A stretch of 64,000 bases of DNA from CAIUGU01 sp963819685 (lineage in GTDB: Bacteria; Pseudomonadota; Gammaproteobacteria; Steroidobacterales; Steroidobacteraceae): positions 310,001 to 374,000 of the forward strand of contig CAWFXI010000007.1 in NCBI GenBank assembly GCA_963819685.1, read 5' to 3'. The translations under genes were made by a program, and so were the position numbers. This document shows, in pieces, positions 45,626-53,913 of the stretch (the stretch's first letter is position 1; every line of letters starts with the position of its first letter). The notes under the pieces were generated by a model. It had not been told where the DNA came from, made no database searches, and was given only the letters and a program-made list of their open reading frames with translations.

Positions 45626-46165
45626 ATGCGGACAATCACGCTACCTGCAGCGCTGCTGACTTTGGCCTGTGGCTCCGTGCAAGCCGCTGACAATGGTTTC
45701 TACTTCGGTGGCAGTCTCGGCCAGTCCAATATCCAGCTGGAAGAGCAATCGCTAGAGTTCGATGGTACTGACACTGCGTTCAAGATCATTGCCGGATTCC
45801 GGCCGCTCGACTGGCTGGGCGCAGAAGTGAACTATGTGGACTTCGGCAATCCGGATGATTCGATCGGTAACGCCACCATCAAGTCCGAAGGCAACGGCTT
45901 CTCTATTTCTGCTCTGGGATTCCTGCCCATCGGGCCGGTCGATGCATTCGTCAAGGCCGGCTTCATCAACTGGAACGCTACCATCGAATCGCCCTCGTTG
46001 CCGGCGTTGTCAGTCGATGACAGCGGCAACGACTTTGTATACGGGGCTGGAGTGCAGTTCCGCCTTGGAAGCCTCAGCGTACGCGGTGAGTACGAAGTGT
46101 TCGATATCGGCGAACTGGACGATGCCAATCTGCTGTCGGTCGGCGTGACGTGGACTTTTCTCTAA
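45626..46165 (+). CDS. Small outer-membrane beta-barrel protein
   Basis: Exported protein of 179 residues with signal peptide ending SVQAADN. The mature part alternates strands and ends VGVTWTFL, as in eight-stranded OmpA/OmpW-like barrels (GFYFGGSLGQSNI at the start). AAGGAGAGAGAG precedes ATG 45626. Its stop overlaps the first bases of the five-hairpin element. It separates polA from the sRNA/engB locus, an arrangement different from that in Pseudomonas. Confidence 0.85.
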   Translation: MRTITLPAALLTLACGSVQAADNGFYFGGSLGQSNIQLEEQSLEFDGTDTAFKIIAGFRPLDWLGAEVNYVDFGNPDDSIGNATIKSEGNGFSISALGFLPIGPVDAFVKAGFINWNATIESPSLPALSVDDSGNDFVYGAGVQFRLGSLSVRGEYEVFDIGELDDANLLSVGVTWTFL

Positions 46166-46328
46166 CAGGTTGATGCAAAAGTCTATCCGTGCCTTTTGCA
46201 TCTGAAGCCAGCGAAAAGCGTGGTTTTCACTGGCTCCCGAAATCAATGAGTTGGAACTCATCGATTTCGCCGAGCCGTCCGTGGCTCGGAACAACAGGGT
46301 GCTGCAAAGGGTTTCGCACCACCCTGTT
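46164..46328 (-). repeat. Five-hairpin dispersed element, copy B
   Basis: Inverted copy of the elements at 32479 and 59201. Reading left to right: GATGCAAAA/TTTTGCATC, AGCCAGCGAAAA/TTTTCACTGGCT, AAATCAATGAGTT/AACTCATCGATTT, CCGAGCC/GGCTCGG and CAGGGTG/CACCCTG. It lies between the barrel-gene stop and the sigma-E-like promoter of the sRNA. Confidence 0.85.
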
Positions 46329-46337
46329 AAATTCTTC

Positions 46338-46366
46338 GGAACTTCCCCAACGCCCACGCAGTCTGA
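46338..46366 (+). promoter_or_regulatory. Sigma-E-type promoter
   Basis: GGAACTT (46338-46344), 17-base spacer, TCTGA (46362-46366). This fits the envelope-stress sigma factor consensus (GAACTT, 16-17, TCtgA). It lies just upstream of the sRNA candidate, with a predicted start near 46373. Confidence 0.6.
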
Positions 46367-46372
46367 TCTGGT

Positions 46373-46498
46373 GAGCGCCATTCGTGGTGCTCTTGCCCGC
46401 TAACCTCCCTTATGCGGGCAGTACTTACCCGGTGCATCCCCATGCCGGGTCAGGCTGCCCCGGCAGCTTCTTCGTGAGGCTGCCGGGGTTCTTTTATT
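46373..46498 (+). ncRNA. Candidate Spot 42/ErsA-locus sRNA
   Basis: About 125 nt in the polA-engB interval, where E. coli has Spot 42 and Pseudomonas has ErsA. Three hairpins: TGCCCGC-TAA/TTA-GCGGGCA (46394-46420) presenting a CCTCCC loop able to pair with Shine-Dalgarno sequences; ACCCGG/CCGGGT (46427-46450) with a C-rich loop; and a terminator stem (46458-46488) with a T-rich tail. A sigma-E-like promoter precedes it. Its 3' part is antisense to the end of engB. Sequence homology to ErsA was not testable. Confidence 0.6.
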
Positions 46499-47070
46499 CT
46501 GTCCTCGAGCCAGGCCCTGGCTTCGTCCACCCCTGCTCGTGTGATGGACGAGAACAGCTGGGCCGTAGCAAACGCAGGCGCCTCAGTCTGTACCCGCTTC
46601 AGGGTACGCAGCCCCTCGTCACGACTCAATTTGTCGCACTTGGTAATGACCAGGCGCGCCGGAATGTTCCGGACCTCTGCCCACTCAAGCATCTGCCAGT
46701 CCAGATCACGCAGTGGTCTGCGGGCATCCATGATGACGATGATCCCGGCCAGGGATTCCCTGGCCTCAAAGTAGCGCGTCATCAGCTCGCGCCAGTGCTC
46801 CTGGATCTTTTTTGGAACCTTTGCGAACCCGTAGCCGGGCAGATCGACGATCCGCTCCCCGGGATTGATCTCGAAGAAGTTGATTTGCTGTGTCAGACCG
46901 GGAGTCTTGCTGATCCTTGCGAGCCCCTTGCGACCCATGAGGGCGTTGAGCGCACTCGATTTACCCGAATTTGACCTGCCAACCAGGGCGACCTCAGCCC
47001 CGCCATCCTCCGGAAATTGTCCGGGCTGCCAGGCACCCAGCATGAATTTAACGTTTGGATACTGGGACAT
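46450..47070 (-). CDS. engB: Ribosome biogenesis GTPase EngB/YsxC/YihA
   Basis: Small GTPase needed for large-subunit assembly, 206 residues. G1 is GRSNSGKSS, the threonine of G2 is in ISKTPGLTQ, G3 is DLPGYGFA, G4 TKCDK. ATG 47070 has AGGAA seven bases upstream and gives the family N-terminus; the frame is open to 47304 but that is not needed. Its last codons are opposite the sRNA terminator. It is divergent from the cytochrome c4 gene. Confidence 0.93.
   Translation of the reverse strand: MSQYPNVKFMLGAWQPGQFPEDGGAEVALVGRSNSGKSSALNALMGRKGLARISKTPGLTQQINFFEINPGERIVDLPGYGFAKVPKKIQEHWRELMTRYFEARESLAGIIVIMDARRPLRDLDWQMLEWAEVRNIPARLVITKCDKLSRDEGLRTLKRVQTEAPAFATAQLFSSITRAGVDEARAWLEDRIKEPRQPHEEAAGAA
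46458..46498 (+). terminator. Intrinsic terminator of the sRNA
   Basis: CCCCGGCAGC (46458-46467) pairs perfectly with GCTGCCGGGG (46479-46488) across an 11-base loop, followed by TTCTTTTATT. It lies within the antisense of the engB 3' end. Confidence 0.8.
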
Positions 47071-47263
47071 GGGAGTTCCTGAAAGGTCTTGCGAGCAGAC
47101 CTTAGTGTACAATTCCGCGCTCTTGCGCCGGAGCAAACCGCTGCCTGAAGGCCTCCCGGGGCCTCGCATGAACTGATTGTGGTACCCGGCCCCCGGTCGG
47201 GCACCGCGATGCGTTTCCATGGGGTACCGGGTCTGGCGGGATGAACATAGGGGAGTCGAAGCA

Positions 47264-47875
47264 ATGAAGTTCAAGTCGATAGCCGTTCTTGTCAGCCTGT
47301 GCATCGGTCAGGCCGTCTTCGCCCAGGGCGAAACCGGTTCGGCGGAAGCCGGCCAGGCAAAAGCGGCGACCTGTGTAGCCTGCCATGGGCTTGATGGCAA
47401 CAGTGTCAACCCGGAATGGCCCAGCATTGCGGGCCAGCATGCAGAGTACATCGTCAGGCAGCTGAAGGCTTTCAAGGGTGGAGCCCGCACCAATGTGCTG
47501 ATGACCCCCATGGCAACAATCCTTTCCGATCAGGACATGCTGGATCTGGGTGCCTATTACGCCGCCCAGCAGCGCAAAGGTCTGGAAGCCGATGCATCCA
47601 AGGTGACGTTGGGCCAGAAGCTGTATCGCGGCGGCGATCAGAAAAGTGAACTCACTGCCTGCATCGCTTGTCATGGTCCTGGTGGAAACGGCAATCCGGC
47701 AGCCCTGTATCCAGCGATCAAGGGCCAGCACGCGACCTATGTCGCCGCACAGCTCAGGGCCTACAAGCGCGGCGAGCGGGCAACGGATCAGAACCAGATG
47801 ATGAGAACTGTCGCTGCAGTGCTCACCGATGAACAGATTGATGCACTCGCGTCCTACGTTCAGGGATTACGTTAG
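47264..47875 (+). CDS. Di-haem cytochrome c4
   Basis: Periplasmic electron carrier of 203 residues with a signal peptide ending AVFAQG. Two haem motifs, CVACH and CIACH, lie in duplicated halves, each followed by a Met-containing segment (LMTPMATILSDQDM; QMMRTVAAVLTDEQI). This matches cytochrome c4, which feeds terminal oxidases. GGGGAG precedes ATG 47264. The dsbA gene follows after 12 nt, the same order as in Pseudomonas. Confidence 0.92.
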   Translation: MKFKSIAVLVSLCIGQAVFAQGETGSAEAGQAKAATCVACHGLDGNSVNPEWPSIAGQHAEYIVRQLKAFKGGARTNVLMTPMATILSDQDMLDLGAYYAAQQRKGLEADASKVTLGQKLYRGGDQKSELTACIACHGPGGNGNPAALYPAIKGQHATYVAAQLRAYKRGERATDQNQMMRTVAAVLTDEQIDALASYVQGLR

Positions 47876-47887
47876 GGAGTTTTGTAA

Positions 47888-48760
47888 ATGAATCCGCGCA
47901 CCAAGCCGCTCCTCGCAAGTCTGGCTGCCAGTTGCCTGTTTTTCCTGGCCGCCTGTTCACCCGATCAACCCGCCGGGCCGTCGACTCCGCCTGCACCCGC
48001 GGCTGAGGCCCCGGCTGCGCCCGCCCCAGTTGCAGAAAGCGCACCCCAGGCTTCCGCAACGCAAGCCAGCCCAGCGTCGGCGGCAGCCGAGATCAGTGAA
48101 ATTGAAGATCAGGAGGAGACTGTAGGCGAGGCGCCTGTCGCAGGTTCCCTGCAGTTGCGCGACCTGTCCCCGGTTTCTTCTGCCCAAGCGCAGGCATCAC
48201 GCTTCCAGCAGGGCGTAAACTACAACCCTCTCGTGCCGGCACAACCGACCAGCGTCTCTCCTGGCCAGGTCGAGGCCGTGGAAGTCTTCTGGTATGGCTG
48301 CCCGCACTGCTTCGCACTCGACCCCTCCATCGAGAGCTGGCGGAAGTCTGGCAAGGCCCCCTACGTCCAGTTCGTCCGCATTCCCGCGATGTGGAACGAC
48401 ACGCTGAAGACTCACGCTCGCCTGTTCTACACGGTCGAAGCGCTCGGCAAACTTGAAGAGCTGCACCCGCTGATCTTCCGGGAAATCAATATGAACGGAA
48501 ATCAGCTGAATACCACCGAGAAAATTACCTCCTTCCTGAAGCAGCACGGCGTGACCGCCGAGGAGTACCAGAAGGCGGCAACGTCATTCGCGGTCGAATC
48601 GAAACTGCGCCGGGCCGATGAACTTAACCGCCGGTATCGCGTGCAAGGCGTACCGATGGTGGTCATCAATGGCAAGTACACGGCTGACGTCGGCTCGGCC
48701 GGAGGCAATCAGCAACTGCTGCAACTGATCGACGAGCTCGCCGCCCGCGAACGTGGTTGA
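47888..48760 (+). CDS. dsbA: DsbA-type thiol:disulfide oxidoreductase lipoprotein
   Basis: Periplasmic dithiol oxidase of 290 residues. Active site WYGCPHC (Cys138 and Cys141), cis-proline in VQGVPMVVINGKY. Unlike E. coli DsbA it has a lipobox (LAACSPD, Cys23) and a 100-residue Ala/Pro/Glu-rich linker before the thioredoxin fold, so it is probably membrane-tethered. It is downstream of cytochrome c4, in the usual gammaproteobacterial order. Confidence 0.9.
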   Translation: MNPRTKPLLASLAASCLFFLAACSPDQPAGPSTPPAPAAEAPAAPAPVAESAPQASATQASPASAAAEISEIEDQEETVGEAPVAGSLQLRDLSPVSSAQAQASRFQQGVNYNPLVPAQPTSVSPGQVEAVEVFWYGCPHCFALDPSIESWRKSGKAPYVQFVRIPAMWNDTLKTHARLFYTVEALGKLEELHPLIFREINMNGNQLNTTEKITSFLKQHGVTAEEYQKAATSFAVESKLRRADELNRRYRVQGVPMVVINGKYTADVGSAGGNQQLLQLIDELAARERG

Positions 48761-48770
48761 TGGGCGGTCA

Positions 48771-49595
48771 ATGGCACATCCCACCACAAACATGGCCCTG
48801 TTCTGCGACTTCGAGAATGTCGCGCTGGGTGTCCGCGACGCGAAGTATGCGAAGTTCGATATCAATCGCGTGCTGGAGCGCCTGCTGCTGAAAGGCAGCA
48901 TCGTGGTGAAGAAGGCCTATTGCGACTGGGATCGGTACAAGGAATTCAAGGCTTCGATGCACGAAGCGTCGTTTGAAATGATCGAGATCCCGCACCTGCG
49001 GATCTCGGGCAAGAATTCCGCCGATATCCGGCTGGTCGTCGATGCGCTCGACCTGTGCTATACCAAGGCGCACGTCGACACATTCGTGATCATCAGCGGC
49101 GATTCCGATTTTTCACCGCTCGTCAGCAAACTGCGCGAGAACAACAAGGCCGTCATCGGCCTTGGCGTGAAGAGCTCCACCTCAGACCTGCTGATCGCCA
49201 ATTGCGACGAGTTCATCTTCTACGACGATCTTGTCAGGCAGGAAGAAACCAAGCAACGATCGCGCCGCAAGCAGTCAGCCCGCAAACCTGTCGCTGAATC
49301 CCAGAAGGATTCGCCGAAAGGCGACGAAGAGCGCAAGCAGCAGGCTTTCGATCTTGTCCTTGATACTATTGAAGCACTGGCTGAAGAGCGTGATCAGGAC
49401 GAAAAGATCTGGGGCTCGATGATCAAGCAGACATTGAAGCGTCGCAATCCCGGCTTCAACGAAAGCTACTATGGTTTTCGGACTTTCAGCGATCTGCTGG
49501 AGGAAGCACAGACCCGCCGGCTGCTCTCGCTGGAAGCCGACCAGAAGTCCGGCGGCTATATTGTGCGCGGACACGCCCGGCCAGAAGAAGGCTAG
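48771..49595 (+). CDS. NYN-domain (PIN-like) protein with C-terminal OST-HTH/LOTUS domain
   Basis: Predicted RNase or RNA-binding protein of 274 residues, LabA/DUF88-like. Conserved acidic residues occur in LFCDFENVALG, SADIRLVVDAL and ISGDSDF. A basic linker (RSRRKQSARK) leads to a winged-helix LOTUS domain (GSMIKQTLKRRNPGFNESYY). The pair is found in proteins that act on RNA. ATG 48771 is the family-like start; an in-frame GTG at 48753 is possible. It begins 10 nt after dsbA. Confidence 0.82.
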   Translation: MAHPTTNMALFCDFENVALGVRDAKYAKFDINRVLERLLLKGSIVVKKAYCDWDRYKEFKASMHEASFEMIEIPHLRISGKNSADIRLVVDALDLCYTKAHVDTFVIISGDSDFSPLVSKLRENNKAVIGLGVKSSTSDLLIANCDEFIFYDDLVRQEETKQRSRRKQSARKPVAESQKDSPKGDEERKQQAFDLVLDTIEALAEERDQDEKIWGSMIKQTLKRRNPGFNESYYGFRTFSDLLEEAQTRRLLSLEADQKSGGYIVRGHARPEEG

Positions 49596-49602
49596 CCCAG
49601 CC

Positions 49603-50136
49603 TCAAACAGCCATTTTACGAGTCGTTGCGCGACCGCGGATGAAGTTGCGACCAGCCAGATAAACGAGTTCGAGCCGGCGCACGCCCTTTAGCCGCCGGC
49701 TGCAGCGACGCAGCTCACCCAGCAGCCTGAGCAGCAAGTGCTCATCGGCGCGGCCTCCCTCGACCGTGAACTCCTCTGCAATGCCAAGGTGCAGGACGGT
49801 GATGCTCTCGAGATCCGAGCGATGGTAGATCGCGATACCGAGAGGTCGGCCAGACAAGGCATCCACTGCGAAAAGGGACTGGACCTCATCGAGGCCATCG
49901 ACGCGCACACGCAATCGTTCGCCATCCATGGCAATTTGCGGATGTCCGAATTTCTCGATTGCCTCGACGATGCCGTGCAGCACACGCTTCTGTCGAGCGT
50001 TGAAGAAGATGAGCTTCTCCAGCGATTCACGCTGGCTGGCAGCCACGTGAGAAGCGAACTTGATCCTGGCACTCATGGTCGCGGTAGGCGTCGCCTGCTG
50101 CCTTGAAGTGGGCCGCATCATGACCTTGAGCGCCAT
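49603..50136 (-). CDS. Hypothetical protein
   Basis: Protein of 177 residues, not recognised. No signal peptide or membrane segment. It has a hydrophobic-charged alternation (LGIAIYHRSDLESITVLHLGI, partly like a GNAT C-terminal half) and a basic C-terminus (RGRATTRKMAV). The start could be ATG 50136 or ATG 50076; neither has a clear ribosome site. It is convergent with the NYN gene. Confidence 0.5.
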   Translation of the reverse strand: MALKVMMRPTSRQQATPTATMSARIKFASHVAASQRESLEKLIFFNARQKRVLHGIVEAIEKFGHPQIAMDGERLRVRVDGLDEVQSLFAVDALSGRPLGIAIYHRSDLESITVLHLGIAEEFTVEGGRADEHLLLRLLGELRRCSRRLKGVRRLELVYLAGRNFIRGRATTRKMAV

Positions 50137-50439
50137 CACTGTCGAGCCACGTACCTGGAGATCAAGCCTGAATCTTCTTGCCTGGCTTTGATGTTGCTCA
50201 AAAACCCCATATTGAAGGCGCGCCTGCGTGTAAATTCAGCAGCAGCAAGCGCTTCCATGCCGCCATCGATTGCCGCGTTGCAAATACGCGACGAAAACCG
50301 GTGGCCAGACGCGACCGTACCCTTGTTCGCGGGTATGGCCGTTGTTAAGCCCTGGTAGCGCGTTAAGAAGAAGGGCGGCGAGCCGGCCTCAGCCCGAGGG
50401 AAGCGGGTAACCTCGGATTGGAGGTTGCCTTTGGGGAAG
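50137..50439. other. Intergenic region without a gene
   Basis: No convincing coding frame. A hairpin GGTAACCTC/GAGGTTGCC (50408-50431) lies just beyond the stop of the minus-strand Ig-repeat gene and may mark its 3' end; no T-run follows. Confidence 0.5.
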
Positions 50440-52248
50440 TCAGCTGATCGTCTTGCTCGCCACGTTTGAGAAATTGCTCTCAGCCCCGTTAGCGATGGCT
50501 TTTACCGCGAAATACCAGGTCGCCGGCGACAGGTTGCCGAGAACATACGTGGAGACGCTGGCGTTGTTGATATCGACTGACTGTGTCAGCGAACTGGAAT
50601 TTGTACCGTAGTAGATGCGGTAACCCGTCAGATTGCTGAGCGGACTGCCGTCGGTATTCTGGGTGGGTGCAGTCCACGACAGTGTCACGCTGCCCGTTGC
50701 AACTTGCGTGACCGTGATCGAAAACGCGGCCAGCGCCGTGGTCGTCTTGCCGTCGCTGACTGTAATGGTGATTCCGGAAAACGCTCCGACGTTCCCGGCT
50801 GCAGGCGTACCCGACAATTGACCGGTCGCCGCATTGAACGTTGCCCACACCGGCCTGTTAGCAATGCTGAACGTCAGCGCATCGCCATCCGCGTCGCTCG
50901 CACCGGGAGTGAAGCTATAGGCGCTGCCCACAATGACAGAAGTCGATGGGTTACCGCTGATTACCGGTGCTCTGTTAGCCACGGCTGCTGCTGTCACGGT
51001 GAGCGTAAACGCGGGCAGTGACGTGCTTGCCGTGCCATCACTGGCACTGATGACGATGCCCGCATGGGTAGCTGCCGCCGTGGGAGTGCCGGAAAGCTGC
51101 CCCGTCGTGGTGCTGAAGGTAGCCCATGCTGGCCGGTTAGTAATGGAGAAACCGAGTGTGTTGCCATCGGCATCGCTGGCAGTCGGCTGGAAGTTGTAAG
51201 CAGTACCCACAGTGGCAGACAGCGATGGAGCACCAGTGATTGTTGGTGCCCGGTTGGCAGGCGCAGTCACGTTAACCGTAAAGGCAGGGAGCGAGGTCGT
51301 CGTAGTGCCGTCGCTGACCCTGATGACGATGCCCGCATGGGTAGCTGCCGCCGTGGGAGTACCGGAGAGGCGCCCGGTGGTGCTGCTGAAGGTGGCCCAT
51401 GCCGGCCGGTTTGTAATGGAGAAGCCAAGTGTATTGCCATCGGCATCGCTCGCTGTCGGCTGGAACGTGTAGGCAGTTCCAGCGGTGACGGTCGTGAGAG
51501 GAGTGCCAGCAATCACCGGAGCGCGGTTGGCGACTGCCTGCACGGCAATCGAAAACGCGGGTAGCGCTGCAGTTGCAGTGCCGTCGCTTACGCTGATCCG
51601 GATATTGGGATGTATGGCTGCAGCCGTGGGTACACCTGTGAGGCTGCCTGTGCTCGTATTGAAGGTCGCCCAAACAGGCTTGCCCGCAATGCTGAATGTC
51701 AGTGCATTGCCGTCGGCGTCGCTGGCATTCGGCTGAAAGGTGTACGCGTTGCCCACAATGACTGTACTGCCCGGCACACCCGCGAGCACTGGTGCCCTGT
51801 TACTCGTACTTGGCGGGGGTGGCGAGGTGGCAGCGATCACCTGAATGGAAAACGCAGGCAGCGAAGTAATAAGAATTCCGTCGGTGACACGAATGATGAT
51901 GTCCGAAGCCAGTCCGACATCGGCGTTCGATGGTGTGCCAGCCAGAGCACCCGTGGCCGTATCGAACGTTACCCAATTGGGTGCGTTCTGGATGCTGAAT
52001 GTCAGGGCATTTGCGTCGGGGTCCGAAGCCTGGGGCACGAACTGATACGTTGACCCGGCCACGACTGTGGCAGCTGGAGTTCCAGTGAGCGTGGGTTCGC
52101 GATTTTCCTGGCTCGCTGCGGTAGCCGCATTGGCAGGCTGGGCCGCTGCAGCGGCGTCGCCGCTGCCTTCAAGGCAGCCGGCAAGCGCCAGCGAGGTCAG
52201 CGAGACCATCAGGCAAGCGCTGAATTTTCCCCACGAAATGACAATCAC
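50440..52248 (-). CDS. Putative-Ig-repeat lipoprotein with FN3 domain, under a c-di-GMP riboswitch
   Basis: Surface-type lipoprotein of 602 residues; the lipobox is ALAGCLEG. After a low-complexity linker come five putative-Ig (He_PIG/cadherin-like) repeats of about 90 residues, each with the pattern NRAPVI.G.P..TV..G.AY.F and SDADGN.L.FSI..RP.WATF. Repeats 3 and 4 are nearly identical. A fibronectin type III domain (VTLSWTAPTQNTDGSPLSN) ends the protein. It is likely a secreted adhesion or matrix protein. GTG 52248 is the apparent start. A GEMM riboswitch lies about 210 nt upstream. Confidence 0.85.
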   Translation of the reverse strand: MIVISWGKFSACLMVSLTSLALAGCLEGSGDAAAAAQPANAATAASQENREPTLTGTPAATVVAGSTYQFVPQASDPDANALTFSIQNAPNWVTFDTATGALAGTPSNADVGLASDIIIRVTDGILITSLPAFSIQVIAATSPPPPSTSNRAPVLAGVPGSTVIVGNAYTFQPNASDADGNALTFSIAGKPVWATFNTSTGSLTGVPTAAAIHPNIRISVSDGTATAALPAFSIAVQAVANRAPVIAGTPLTTVTAGTAYTFQPTASDADGNTLGFSITNRPAWATFSSTTGRLSGTPTAAATHAGIVIRVSDGTTTTSLPAFTVNVTAPANRAPTITGAPSLSATVGTAYNFQPTASDADGNTLGFSITNRPAWATFSTTTGQLSGTPTAAATHAGIVISASDGTASTSLPAFTLTVTAAAVANRAPVISGNPSTSVIVGSAYSFTPGASDADGDALTFSIANRPVWATFNAATGQLSGTPAAGNVGAFSGITITVSDGKTTTALAAFSITVTQVATGSVTLSWTAPTQNTDGSPLSNLTGYRIYYGTNSSSLTQSVDINNASVSTYVLGNLSPATWYFAVKAIANGAESNFSNVASKTIS

Positions 52249-52719
52249 AAGACCTGGCCTTCCATCGTCATGCGCATTTCTGCTTCAGCCGTTCTCATTG
52301 CGACCCCGTTCATTCGGTCTTCCACCGCAAACTGAATTGCCTGTGCAGACCGGCACCAAAGCAAAACCACCTGCATGTCTGTCAGGTGGCGCAGCTCCAG
52401 AATCTGGATCGCGGAAGGAAGGAAGCAGGAGGTGACGATCAGAACGCGTTTAGATGCGTCTTCAGCCAGCAACCCCGCTGTCCTGGGCCCGTGAGCCGGT
52501 AGACCGGAAGCTTTGCGTCCCCGTCTTTCAACGGGTTTACCCTTAAGTGACGGGGCTGAGTAAAACGAACGGTGGAACTATTTGCAATTGTCTTGGCAAG
52601 CAGACATTCACGTCGATGAATTCGCTTAACATAAGGCTGAATTCAGAAGCTCGAGTCTGCTGCCAATCCGAATCTTAAGAACTCACATTAGCTTCCAATC
52701 ACAAGCCAATTCATCGCAA
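52249..52719. other. Leader region of the Ig-repeat gene
   Basis: Contains the GEMM aptamer (52462-52550), a roughly 210-nt stretch between aptamer and start codon that must hold the expression platform, and about 170 AT-richer bases upstream (52551-52719) that should contain the promoter. No gene seen. Confidence 0.6.
52462..52550 (-). promoter_or_regulatory. c-di-GMP-I (GEMM) riboswitch
   Basis: Minus-strand sequence has the GEMM core in order: GGTAAACCCGTT, GAAA tetraloop, ACGGGGACGCAAAGC, TCCGGTCTACC (tetraloop receptor side) and AGCGGGGTTGCTGGC closing the second helix. This is the well-known aptamer layout for c-di-GMP. It precedes the Ig-repeat lipoprotein gene. I cannot tell whether it turns expression on or off. 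Confidence 0.88.
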
Positions 52720-53913
52720 TTAGTTGATGACCTTGGATGCGACGTTGGAGAGGTCACTTTCCACACCGTTCGCAAGCGCTTTCACAGCGAAATACCATGT
52801 TGCTGGCGAGAGATTGCCGAGCATGTACGTCGAGACACTGACATTGGATATTTCGACTACCTGGTTCATCGCGCTGGAACTGGTGCCGAAATAGATGCGG
52901 AAGCCAGACAGGTTGGTAAGCGAAGTTCCGTCGGTGTTCTGTGTTGGCGCAGTCCATGTCAGCGTCGCGCTACCAGTGGCGACCTGGGTGACAGCGATGG
53001 TGAACGCGGTGAGCGCAGTGCTTGCCTTGCTGTCGCTGACAGTGATCGCAATACCCGAGTAGGTTCCGACATTTGCGACCGCCGGGGTCCCTGACAATCG
53101 GCCGGTCGCTGTACTGAATGTCGCCCAAGCGGGTTTGTTGGCAATACTGAACGTCAACGTGTCGCCGTCAGCATCTGTCGCAACTGGAGCGAATACATAC
53201 GCACCCCCGACGTTGATTGTCTGCGCTGGCGAACCGGAAATCGTTGGTGCGCGATTGGCAGTGCCGGATACAGTCAGCGTAAATGCCGGGAGTGAGGTGG
53301 TCGTCTTGCCGTCACTGACGCTGATCACAATCCCGGAATACGTAGCTGCGGTCGTCGGGGTGCCGGAAAGCCGGCCAGTCGTCGTACTGAAACTTGCCCA
53401 CGCTGGCTTGTTTGCGATGGAGAACCCAAGCGGATCGCCATTTGCGTCACTCGCAGTCGGCTGAAAGTTGTAAGCCGATCCCACAGAACCTGTCGTGCCC
53501 GGAGTACCGGAGATAACGGGACTGATGTTCGTCGTCGCGGCTGCTTGAACGGTAATCGTGAAACCCTGCAGATAGACTTTCGAACGCCTGTCGGCCACGG
53601 CAATGGTAATCGTGCCACTCGTCCCGATATTGGCCGTCGTCGGTATCCCGCTCAATGTTCCGGTAGAACCGTTGAAGCTTGCCCACGCGGGCAATCCGGT
53701 TACGTAAAAGGTCAGCGTCCGTCTCTCTGGGTCTGACGCCTGCGGCGTGAAGCTGTACCGGATGCCTACGGTAGCGACTGGATCTGGAGTTCCACTGATC
53801 ACTGGGGGCTGGTTTCTGTATCGAGACTGAGCTTGCGCTGCAGGGGATAACACTGAGAACAGCGTGAGCAGCAGGAGGACCCAACGCCGACTGAGACCGA
53901 TGCTGTTCATCAT
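52720..53913 (-). CDS. Secreted putative-Ig-repeat protein with FN3 domain
   Basis: Paralogue of the preceding lipoprotein, 397 residues. The signal peptide (RRWVLLLLTLFSVLSPAAQAQ) has no lipobox, so it is probably fully exported. It carries three putative-Ig repeats (PPVISGTPDPVATVG; SPVISGTPGTTGSVG; APTISGSPAQTINVG) and a C-terminal FN3 domain closely similar to the paralogue (TLTWTAPTQNTDGTSLTNLSG). Start ATG 53913 has GGGA just upstream. No c-di-GMP aptamer is recognisable in its leader. Confidence 0.82.
   Translation of the reverse strand: MMNSIGLSRRWVLLLLTLFSVLSPAAQAQSRYRNQPPVISGTPDPVATVGIRYSFTPQASDPERRTLTFYVTGLPAWASFNGSTGTLSGIPTTANIGTSGTITIAVADRRSKVYLQGFTITVQAAATTNISPVISGTPGTTGSVGSAYNFQPTASDANGDPLGFSIANKPAWASFSTTTGRLSGTPTTAATYSGIVISVSDGKTTTSLPAFTLTVSGTANRAPTISGSPAQTINVGGAYVFAPVATDADGDTLTFSIANKPAWATFSTATGRLSGTPAVANVGTYSGIAITVSDSKASTALTAFTIAVTQVATGSATLTWTAPTQNTDGTSLTNLSGFRIYFGTSSSAMNQVVEISNVSVSTYMLGNLSPATWYFAVKALANGVESDLSNVASKVIN

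Noticed and set aside
46373..46498. 6S RNA or 4.5S (SRP) RNA
   Set aside because: The conserved SRP GGTCAGGTCCGGAAGGAAG core and the 6S open-bubble layout are not present; a regulatory sRNA fits the locus better.
46384..46974. 196-codon open frame on the plus strand
   Set aside because: Antisense to engB; the real plus-strand signal there is the sRNA and its terminator.
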